Source: an uncultured Dyadobacter sp. (GTDB lineage: Bacteria > Bacteroidota > Bacteroidia > Cytophagales > Spirosomataceae). From it: 6,363 nt of DNA. Below the pieces are notes generated by a model. That model made no database searches. It was given only the letters and a program-made list of their open reading frames with translations, and was not told the DNA's origin. The translations under genes were made by a program, and so were the position numbers. The stretch covers positions 1 through 6,363 of the forward strand of contig CAMLNK010000255.1 in the NCBI GenBank assembly GCA_946481035.1, read 5' to 3'. Below are positions 1 through 5,444 of this stretch, one piece after another (within the stretch, counting starts at the first letter, position 1; each line of letters starts with the position of its first letter).

Positions 1-27
1 AAGTTAGGAAATCCAAAAAACGCGATT

Positions 28-35
28 TACTTTTG
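28..35 (+). promoter_or_regulatory. Candidate Bacteroidota-type -7 promoter element for nirB
   Basis: The octamer TACTTTTG matches the TAnnTTTG consensus of the primary sigma factor of Bacteroidota at all six fixed positions. It would place transcription start near position 40 and give nirB a leader of about 85 nt. The matching upstream TTG element is poor: only TTA at 4-6 lies at roughly the right distance, and the true -33 region may be cut by the window edge. The call rests on the consensus match and on its place in the AT-rich region before the first gene. Confidence 0.5.
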
Positions 36-76
36 ACTTATCGAAAAAGTGATAACACACACATAATATTAGAATA

Positions 77-102
77 GTGCAACAAAATAATTATGTTTTC
101 AC
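77..102. promoter_or_regulatory. Weak dyad in the nirB leader, possible operator
   Basis: The arms GTGcAA (77-82) and TTtCAC (97-102) are inverted repeats around an AT-rich 14-bp centre. A second short inverted repeat, TTATC (38-42) with GATAA (51-55), lies just downstream of the promoter candidate. AGTG followed by AACA within a few bases occurs at both 48 and 76. Either dyad could bind the NarL-type regulator encoded downstream or an FNR/CRP-type protein, but neither matches a consensus I know, and such dyads arise readily by chance in AT-rich DNA. The rest of positions 1-124 shows no gene, RNA or riboswitch that I can recognise. Confidence 0.2.
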
Positions 103-124
103 AAATCAATAGTTATTAATTACT

Positions 125-2641
125 ATGAAAGCTGTTTCAAACACCCGGATCGTCGTAGTTGGCAATGGTATGGTGGGCTACAAATTCTGTGAAAAGCTCC
201 TCTCAAGAAAAAAAGATGGACAGGATTTTACCATCACCGTATTTGGCGAAGAGCCCCGTGCAGCTTACGACAGAGTACATTTGAGCGAGTTTTTTGCAGG
301 CAAAACGGCAGATGACCTTTCTATGGCCAGTGTCGACTGGTATGCCGAGAACGGAATACGGTTGTTTTTGTCAGATCCGGTTGTGGATATCGACAGGGAA
401 GAGAAACTGGTGCGTTCGCACCATGGACATATAGTGTATTATGACTATCTTATCATGGCAACCGGCTCCGGGGCATTTGTTCCGTCGATCCCGGGTGTCG
501 AAAAGGACGGGGTATTTGTGTACCGCACAATAGAGGATCTGGAACTGATCCGGTCGTATGCCAAAAAAGCCAGAAAAGGTGCCGTAATAGGCGGCGGTTT
601 GCTCGGCCTGGAAGCGGCGAAGGCGTTGCTTGACCTCGGTTTGGAAGAGGCGCACGTGGTAGAATTCGCCCCGCGCCTCATGCCGAGGCAGATTGACGAG
701 GCCGGCTCACGCATGCTGCAAAGCCAGCTCGAATCGCTCGGCTTGCACATACACCTTTCCAAAAGCACTCAGGAAATCAAAGGGACAGATTGCATTGAAG
801 GAATGCAGTTTGCGGATAACAGCTCCCTCGACGTGGATATGCTCGTGATTTCGGCAGGTATCCGTCCGCGTGACGAAGTAGCCAAAGTCGCGGGTCTGGA
901 AACCCACCCACGGGGCGGTATAGTAGTAAATAACCAACTGCAAACTTCCGATCCATTCATTTACGCGATCGGAGAATGTGCATTGGCCCACCATATGATC
1001 TACGGCCTCATCGCGCCGGGCTACGAAATGGCCGACGTGGTAGCCACAATGCTGACGGGCGGAGAGAAGGAGTTTCTTCCTTACGATATGTCGACCAAGC
1101 TGAAACTGATCGGTACCGACGTGGCGAGTTTCGGTGACCCATTTGTGGAAGAGCCGGCTTGCCGCACCATCCGTTACGAAAACAAAGCCAAAGGCATTTA
1201 TAAGCGCATTAATGTAAGCACCGACGGCAAGACTTTGCTCGGTGGTATCCTGGTAGGAGAGGCGGAGCAATACAATATGCTCCTCCAAACTTGCAAGAAC
1301 AAAACCATTCTGCCGCCCGACTCCGAAGATCTTATTCTCGGCTCCCGCGGGGGCGAGGAAGCGGGCGCGGGCGTAATGAGCCTGCCCGACGATGCACTCA
1401 TATGCTCGTGCGAGGCTGTTACCAAAGGCATGATTTGCCATGAAGTAGGCGAAAACGGCCACCATACCGTGGATGAATTGAAAAAATGCTGCAAAGCAGG
1501 TACCGGCTGCGGCGGCTGTATCCCGATGGTGAAAGACCTGATCGCCGGGGTGATGAAGGAAAAAGGTGTTTACGTCCGCAACGTGATTTGTGAGCATTTT
1601 GATTACTCCCGTCAGGAACTGCTGGACCTGGTGAAAATGAATGGGTTGAAGACTTATGGTGCCGTGCTCGATCATCACGGCAAAGGCGATGGCTGCGAAG
1701 TTTGCAAGCCGCTCGTTGCCTCTGTCCTGGCCAGCCTTTGGAATGAAAATATTCTTGAAAAAGACCGCGCCGTAGCGCAGGATTCGAACGATCGCTACCT
1801 GGCTAACATCCAGAAAGGCGGCACCTATTCGGTTGTTCCGCGGATTCCGGGCGGTGAAATCACGCCCGAGAAACTGATCGTGATCGGTCAGGTTGCACAG
1901 AAATATGGTTTGTATACCAAAATCACCGGTGGCCAGCGCATCGACCTGTTCGGCGCTCACCTGGGCGATTTGCCGGAGATTTGGGAAGAACTGATTAATG
2001 CAGGTTTTGAGAGCGGCCATGCTTACGGTAAATCGCTGCGGACCGTGAAAAGCTGTGTGGGCTCTACCTGGTGCCGTTTTGGTGTGCAGGATTCGGTATC
2101 GTTCGCAATTGAAGTGGAAGACCGCTACAAAGGATTGCGCTCGCCGCATAAGCTGAAATCGGCGGTATCCGGCTGTGTACGGGAATGTGCCGAGGCACAG
2201 AGCAAAGATTTCGGCATTATCGCTACCGACAAGGGCTGGAACCTGTTTGTGTGCGGCAATGGCGGCGCGAAACCGCAGCACGCGCAACTGCTCGCCAGCG
2301 ATGTGGACAAGGAAACCTGCCTCCGCCTCATCGACCGCTTCCTGATGTTCTATATCAAAACCGCTGACCCGCTGACACGTACCGCCACCTGGCTCAACAA
2401 AATGGAAGGTGGTATGAACTACCTCAAAGCCGTGGTTGTGGACGACGTACTGGGCATCGCCGAAGAGCTCGAACGCGATATGCAAAACCTCATCGATGTG
2501 TACAAATGCGAGTGGAGAGAAGTGGTGGAAAGCCCCGAGCTGCGTAAGCGCTTCACACATTTTGTGAACACGCCGATGAAAGACCCAAGCATCACATTCG
2601 CAGATATGCGGGAGCAGAAGCGCGCAACCGAGTGGGCATAA
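125..2641 (+). CDS. nirB: Nitrite reductase [NAD(P)H] large subunit NirB
   Basis: NirB is the cytoplasmic catalytic subunit that reduces nitrite to ammonium with six electrons from NAD(P)H, through FAD, Fe-S clusters and sirohaem. At 838 residues it is full length; the E. coli protein is about 847. The N-terminal half is a FAD/NAD(P)H reductase, with the FAD-binding GNGMVG at 13-18, a second nucleotide-binding GGGLLG at 156-161, and YAIGE at 280-284. A BFD-like [2Fe-2S] domain follows, with C427xC429 and C462xxC465. A second BFD-like segment around 490-540 keeps only C524xxC527. The C-terminal half is the nitrite/sulfite reductase domain; its sirohaem/[4Fe-4S] ligands are C644, C650, C684 and C688 (CxxxxxC and CxxxC). 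The ATG at 125 puts the FAD motif at the usual distance from the N-terminus. No Shine-Dalgarno sequence is seen, as is usual in Bacteroidota. nirD follows 134 bp downstream. Nothing suggests truncation. The role (assimilation or nitrite detoxification) cannot be told from the sequence. Confidence 0.97.
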   Translation: MKAVSNTRIVVVGNGMVGYKFCEKLLSRKKDGQDFTITVFGEEPRAAYDRVHLSEFFAGKTADDLSMASVDWYAENGIRLFLSDPVVDIDREEKLVRSHHGHIVYYDYLIMATGSGAFVPSIPGVEKDGVFVYRTIEDLELIRSYAKKARKGAVIGGGLLGLEAAKALLDLGLEEAHVVEFAPRLMPRQIDEAGSRMLQSQLESLGLHIHLSKSTQEIKGTDCIEGMQFADNSSLDVDMLVISAGIRPRDEVAKVAGLETHPRGGIVVNNQLQTSDPFIYAIGECALAHHMIYGLIAPGYEMADVVATMLTGGEKEFLPYDMSTKLKLIGTDVASFGDPFVEEPACRTIRYENKAKGIYKRINVSTDGKTLLGGILVGEAEQYNMLLQTCKNKTILPPDSEDLILGSRGGEEAGAGVMSLPDDALICSCEAVTKGMICHEVGENGHHTVDELKKCCKAGTGCGGCIPMVKDLIAGVMKEKGVYVRNVICEHFDYSRQELLDLVKMNGLKTYGAVLDHHGKGDGCEVCKPLVASVLASLWNENILEKDRAVAQDSNDRYLANIQKGGTYSVVPRIPGGEITPEKLIVIGQVAQKYGLYTKITGGQRIDLFGAHLGDLPEIWEELINAGFESGHAYGKSLRTVKSCVGSTWCRFGVQDSVSFAIEVEDRYKGLRSPHKLKSAVSGCVRECAEAQSKDFGIIATDKGWNLFVCGNGGAKPQHAQLLASDVDKETCLRLIDRFLMFYIKTADPLTRTATWLNKMEGGMNYLKAVVVDDVLGIAEELERDMQNLIDVYKCEWREVVESPELRKRFTHFVNTPMKDPSITFADMREQKRATEWA

Positions 2642-2690
2642 TGCCCTGGCATTCTCCATGGCCCATTGCCGGTTTTGCGGCGCCGGGTGC

Positions 2691-2721
2691 CTGTCGGCCA
2701 TCCTTCGGCTAAAGCCGACAG
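2691..2721. repeat. Hairpin in the nirB-nirD gap, with a competing inner stem
   Basis: CTGTCGGC (2691-2698) and GCCGACAG (2714-2721) form a perfect 8-bp stem around a 15-nt loop. The loop itself contains TCGGC (2705-2709), which can pair with the same right arm (GCCGA, 2714-2718) across a 4-nt loop, so two structures compete. No T-run follows, so it does not look like an intrinsic terminator. It could be an RNA processing or stabilising element that sets the NirB:NirD ratio, or a dispersed palindromic repeat. The rest of the gap (2642-2690) is GC-rich and includes the 8-bp palindrome CGGCGCCG (2678-2685); no small gene is evident. Confidence 0.6.
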
Positions 2722-2744
2722 AAATGGATAGGACAAATATTCAG

Positions 2745-2768
2745 TCATTCACTCATTCACTCATTCAA
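2745..2768. repeat. Tandem octamer repeat, three units of TCATTCAC
   Basis: Three consecutive 8-bp units lie at 2745-2752, 2753-2760 and 2761-2768. The first two are exactly TCATTCAC and the third differs in its last base. The tract ends 7 bp before the nirD start codon, so it occupies the untranslated stretch where a ribosome would load. A tract of this kind can change length by slippage, which could alter nirD spacing or expression. With only three units, slippage is speculative. Confidence 0.8.
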
Positions 2769-2775
2769 AATTGAT

Positions 2776-3123
2776 ATGGAAACGATCACAATGAACGAAG
2801 TAACCTGGCACATGGCATGCTACGTCGACGATATCCCCGAAGACGGCGGAGGCTGCGCGTTTATCAGCGGCAGACAAATTGCCATTTACAACTTTGCACG
2901 AAGGGGAGAATGGTACGCGACCGACAACCAGTGCCCGCACCGCCAGCAAATGGCCCTTTCGCGCGGAATGATCGGCAGCCACGCAGAAGAACCCAAAGTA
3001 GCTTGTCCTTTTCATAAAAAAACCTTTTCATTGCAAACCGGACAGTGCCTGAACGACGACGAATACCGGATCAACACCTTCCCTGTAATGGTGAAAGAGA
3101 ACCGCGTCTATATCGGCCTATAA
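2776..3123 (+). CDS. nirD: Nitrite reductase [NAD(P)H] small subunit NirD, Rieske type
   Basis: This is the 115-residue small subunit that partners NirB in the cytoplasmic NAD(P)H-nitrite reductase. It has the Rieske fold of the NirD family. The opening WHMACYVDDIPEDGG, the SRGMIG segment at 62-67 and the end VKENRVYIGL fit the family, and the length is normal (about 108 in E. coli). All four Rieske ligands are present: C53-P-H55 and C77-P-F-H80. As I recall it, E. coli NirD lacks these residues, so this protein probably binds a [2Fe-2S] cluster and could carry electrons, as in NasE-like and fungal/algal reductases. The ATG at 2776 is the first in frame; the ATG at 2791 would cost five residues and cannot be excluded. 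No Shine-Dalgarno sequence is seen. Its order after nirB, on the same strand, suggests cotranscription. The stop codon directly abuts a palindromic repeat. Confidence 0.95.
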   Translation: METITMNEVTWHMACYVDDIPEDGGGCAFISGRQIAIYNFARRGEWYATDNQCPHRQQMALSRGMIGSHAEEPKVACPFHKKTFSLQTGQCLNDDEYRINTFPVMVKENRVYIGL

Positions 3124-3143
3124 CCCAGGGTTTCAACCCTGGG
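3124..3143. repeat. Left palindrome of the composite element
   Basis: CCCAGGGTT (3124-3132) and AACCCTGGG (3135-3143) are perfect inverted repeats separated by TC. As RNA this would fold as an 8-bp stem with a TTCA loop. It begins on the base right after the nirD stop codon and is followed by GC-rich sequence with no T-run. It may therefore protect the nirBD mRNA 3' end rather than terminate transcription. Confidence 0.85.
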
Positions 3144-3145
3144 CT

Positions 3146-3180
3146 GCAGGGGGCTGTGGGGCAGCCACAGTTGCCCCCGC
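3146..3180. repeat. GC-rich hairpin inside the composite element
   Basis: CTGTGG (3154-3159) pairs with CCACAG (3165-3170) around the loop GGCAG. Below a small TTG bulge the stem extends with GGGGG (3149-3153) against CCCCC (3174-3178), and GC (3146-3147) can pair with GC (3179-3180) past a bulged A. This is the most stable-looking fold in the gap. No T-run follows. It could slow or attenuate transcription into the kinase gene. Confidence 0.7.
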
Positions 3181-3219
3181 ATAAAGGTAGCGCCGTCCGG
3201 TCGCAGACGGACCACTAAC

Positions 3220-3239
3220 CCCAGGGTTTTAACCCTGGG
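3220..3239. repeat. Right palindrome of the composite element
   Basis: CCCAGGGTT (3220-3228) and AACCCTGGG (3231-3239) repeat the arms of the left palindrome exactly; only the two central bases differ (TT here, TC there). It ends 9 bp before the kinase ATG, so it lies where the ribosome would bind and, if folded in the mRNA, could hinder kinase translation. Confidence 0.85.
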
Positions 3240-3248
3240 CCCTTGCAA

Positions 3249-4676
3249 ATGGAGAGACTAGACAAACGCGTAGCGGGCAGCCTGACCCGGTTTTATGTAG
3301 TGGCATTGTGTGTGGTGGCGCTGCTTACCGTGAGCGGCCTGTTTCTGATCAGGCGTACGATCAGGAACCTCAACCACGACAGCCGGCTGGTGAACGTGGC
3401 CGGGCGCCAGCGCATGCTAAGCCAGCGGCTCACCAAGCTTGCAATATTGAAAGTCAACAGCTTCGAGCACCGCGACTCTGTGAGTTTCAGTTCGTTGCTT
3501 ACATTGTGGAAAGACAGCCACGATGACCTCGTATCAAGAAGGTTACCCGTTGAAAGGGGTTTTGTCACCTGGAAAAGCCAGCCGTTGGACACGATGTTCA
3601 GCGAGCTGGCTCCCGTTTTTGACCGCATTTATCAAAATTTACTCATCATTGGCCGCGACAGTTCCACACTTGCGGTGAAACAGCGGGCATTGGCGCAAGT
3701 CCTCGCCAACGAGCCGCAATTTCTGGCGCAGATGAACCGCATTGTGTTCCAGTTCGACAAGGAGAGTTTTGAAAGACTCGAAAACCTGGAACGCATCGAA
3801 TGGATACTGGACCTGATGACGATCCTCGTGCTGGTGGCGGAGGGTTTGCTGATTTTCAGGCCGGTAGTGAACACCACGCGACGCGTCGTGCGGATGCTGA
3901 CCGAATCGGAAGATGCATTGCAGCTTTCGAACCAGAAACTAAAAGAAGCGAATATCCAGCTCGTCGAAACGCAGAAAGAACTCCTTCGCCTTGAAGAAGA
4001 GAAATATGAACTGCAATTGGCGGAAGATCGCGTGAGAGCAGGTGCGTTGATCGAAGGGCAGGAGGAGGAGCGGAAACGTTTCGCATTGGAGCTCCACGAT
4101 GGTATAGGCCAGATGCTCACCGGCCTCAAATTGCATGCCGAAAAATTGAAGGCCGTGCAGTTTCACGACGAAAAACACCAGAAACGCTTCGCACAACTGG
4201 TGACGCTCATCCAGGATATCATTCAGACAACCAGGCAGGTGTCGTTCAACCTCATGCCCTCCGTACTCAGCGATTTCGGGCTGGCATCGGCATTGAAACT
4301 GCTTTGCCAGCAGGCCGCGGACCTGTCGGGGATCCAGATTTTGTTCGAAGGCGATACCGGCGAGCGCATTCCAATGAGCCGACCGATGGAGATCGGACTG
4401 TACCGCATTGCCCAGGAGGCGTTGAACAATGCCGTCAAACATGCGAATGCGGATCAGATCAAGATAAAATTGGAACAAAATAAGAATCGCATTGTTTTGG
4501 AAATCGCCGATGACGGAAAAGGATTTTTAATTAGTAATTTAAAGTCAGAAGGACAGTTCCTGACCCGCAACGGGATGGAAAATATCCGTACACGTACCCA
4601 GCTCTTAAATGGTGAAATCAAAATCACGTCCAAGGTGGATAGCGGTACGAGATTGGTCGTTCAGGTTGATTTATAA
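3249..4676 (+). CDS. Membrane sensor histidine kinase, PilJ/NarX-type sensor with HisKA_3 core
   Basis: This is a sensor kinase of the NarX/NarQ/DegS class, 475 residues from the ATG at 3249. A TTG at 3243 would add two residues but is the less likely start. A first membrane helix lies at about 13-34. A periplasmic helical domain of about 150 residues follows and opens with the P-box-like motif AGRQRMLSQRL (51-61). This aligns without gaps to AGSLRMQSYRL of NarX (recalled), keeping the ligand-binding arginine (R55 here). A second membrane helix lies at about 186-206. A charged coiled coil (about 216-275) then leads to the HisKA_3 motif ELHDGIGQ with phospho-acceptor H283. The HATPase domain has N-box N393/N394, DDGKG at 421-425 and GMENI at 442-446. 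No clear HAMP, PAS or GAF domain is seen, nor a cysteine cluster of the NreB kind. Its regulator partner follows 28 bp downstream. Nitrate or nitrite as the ligand is inferred from the P-box and from the nirBD neighbours; many PilJ-type sensors have unknown ligands. Confidence 0.9.
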   Translation: MERLDKRVAGSLTRFYVVALCVVALLTVSGLFLIRRTIRNLNHDSRLVNVAGRQRMLSQRLTKLAILKVNSFEHRDSVSFSSLLTLWKDSHDDLVSRRLPVERGFVTWKSQPLDTMFSELAPVFDRIYQNLLIIGRDSSTLAVKQRALAQVLANEPQFLAQMNRIVFQFDKESFERLENLERIEWILDLMTILVLVAEGLLIFRPVVNTTRRVVRMLTESEDALQLSNQKLKEANIQLVETQKELLRLEEEKYELQLAEDRVRAGALIEGQEEERKRFALELHDGIGQMLTGLKLHAEKLKAVQFHDEKHQKRFAQLVTLIQDIIQTTRQVSFNLMPSVLSDFGLASALKLLCQQAADLSGIQILFEGDTGERIPMSRPMEIGLYRIAQEALNNAVKHANADQIKIKLEQNKNRIVLEIADDGKGFLISNLKSEGQFLTRNGMENIRTRTQLLNGEIKITSKVDSGTRLVVQVDL

Positions 4677-4704
4677 TGACTTATTGCTGATTAGCTGACC
4701 GCGT

Positions 4705-5367
4705 ATGCCTATTCGGATTTTAGTTGTAGACGATCATTCGGTGGTGAGGCAGGGCATTATTACCCTGCTCGAAGACGAAGAAGACCTGATCATTGCCGGC
4801 GAAGCCTCGGACGGCGACGAGGTGTGGGATATGGTCGAAAAAGTGAAGCCCGACGTAATCCTGCTCGATCTGACGATGCCCCGTATGCCGGGCCTGGACG
4901 TGATCAAACAGATCGTGCCGGTATTTCCGTCCGCCAAAATCCTCGTATTCAGCATGCATAACAACACCGATTACATGCTTTCATCGGCATTGAATGGTGC
5001 GTCGGGGTACCTGGAAAAGGACACCAGCCGCGATGAAATGCTGAGGGCGATCCGCGCCATTGCCAAGGGAGAGCTTTATTTTCCGCCTTATGCGTCGTCG
5101 GTGATCATTAAAAATCTCCTCCGGCAACTCGCCCGCGCGACCGACGCACGTCCCGTACAGGAAGAAATCCAGGAGAAATCGATCTGGAAAATTATTACCC
5201 CGCGCGAACAGCAGATCCTCAAATGCCTCACCGAAGGCATGAGCAGTAAGGATATTGCCGAAAAGTTCGATATCAGCTCCAATACCGTGGCCAACCAGCG
5301 CGCCAGTATCATGAAAAAGGCGAATGTGAAAAACACTGCCGAGCTCATCAGTATGGCGATGAAGTAA
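4705..5367 (+). CDS. NarL/FixJ-family response regulator (receiver plus LuxR-type HTH)
   Basis: This 220-residue transcription factor is probably phosphorylated by the kinase encoded 28 bp upstream. The receiver domain (about 3-120) has acidic-pocket D9/D10, phospho-acceptor D55 in LLDLTMPRMPG, switch S83 and K105. A linker of about 40 residues leads to a LuxR-type helix-turn-helix at about 163-220, starting at ITPREQQILKCLTEG. The recognition helix reads SSNTVANQRASIMKK; Q198 stands where many family members have histidine. The ATG at 4705 places the receiver at the very N-terminus, as expected, and no Shine-Dalgarno sequence is seen. The short gap implies cotranscription with the kinase. 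The likely target is the nirB promoter region or the operon itself, inferred from location only. Confidence 0.94.
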   Translation: MPIRILVVDDHSVVRQGIITLLEDEEDLIIAGEASDGDEVWDMVEKVKPDVILLDLTMPRMPGLDVIKQIVPVFPSAKILVFSMHNNTDYMLSSALNGASGYLEKDTSRDEMLRAIRAIAKGELYFPPYASSVIIKNLLRQLARATDARPVQEEIQEKSIWKIITPREQQILKCLTEGMSSKDIAEKFDISSNTVANQRASIMKKANVKNTAELISMAMK

Positions 5368-5393
5368 CCCATGGCCTGATTTTTATGTTGTCT

Positions 5394-5411
5394 AAACCCG
5401 GTTACCGGTTT
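5394..5411. promoter_or_regulatory. Imperfect dyad before the ThuA-domain gene
   Basis: AAACC and GGTTT flank a centre containing GG/CC, giving an 18-bp inverted repeat with one extra C (AAACCcGG, TTA, CCGGTTT). It lies in the 77-bp gap between the regulator and the ThuA-domain gene. It could be an operator or a weak hairpin after the regulator gene. No T-run follows and no clear TAnnTTTG element is seen in this gap, so its role is open. Confidence 0.25.
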
Positions 5412-5444
5412 CGGAAAACGAGCCGTCAATAAAACTGGGAGACT

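Larger units (their letters stand above)
3124..3239. repeat. Composite palindromic (REP/BIME-like) element filling the nirD-kinase gap
   Basis: Nearly the whole gap between nirD and the kinase gene is made of stem-loop units. In order these are a perfect palindrome (3124-3143), a GC-rich hairpin (3146-3180), a small stem GTCCG/CGGAC (3195-3199 with 3208-3212), and a second, almost identical palindrome (3220-3239). The two outer palindromes act as borders and are about 76 bp apart. The layout resembles bacterial interspersed mosaic elements, built of REP units mobilised by RAYT (Y1/IS200-like) transposases. Membership in a dispersed family cannot be shown from one window. No open reading frame or conventional terminator is evident within it. 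Confidence 0.7.

Noticed and set aside
1..124. Riboswitch or structured RNA in the nirB leader
   Set aside because: The leader is short and very AT-rich, with only weak stems and no recognisable conserved RNA motif.
707..2701. Long open frame of 664 codons on the minus strand opposite nirB
   Set aside because: It lies antisense to nirB, whose domains and ligands are unmistakable. The antisense product shows no recognisable motif, and such open frames arise from the codon bias of the true gene.
3124..3180. Intrinsic terminator after nirD
   Set aside because: The stems are strong but none is followed by a T-run on the + strand, so a terminator call is not supported.
3124..3239. Two copies of the palindrome as a possible CRISPR remnant
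   Set aside because: There are only two copies, about 76 bp apart, each a full palindrome, with structured sequence between them and no cas genes. A REP/BIME-like element explains it better.
3243..3248. TTG start giving a kinase two residues longer
   Set aside because: The ATG at 3249 is in frame, only two codons later, and stands better clear of the palindrome that ends at 3239. The difference has no effect on the function call.
3939..4478. 179-codon minus-strand frame opposite the kinase
   Set aside because: It is a shadow of the kinase coding region and has no recognisable motifs.
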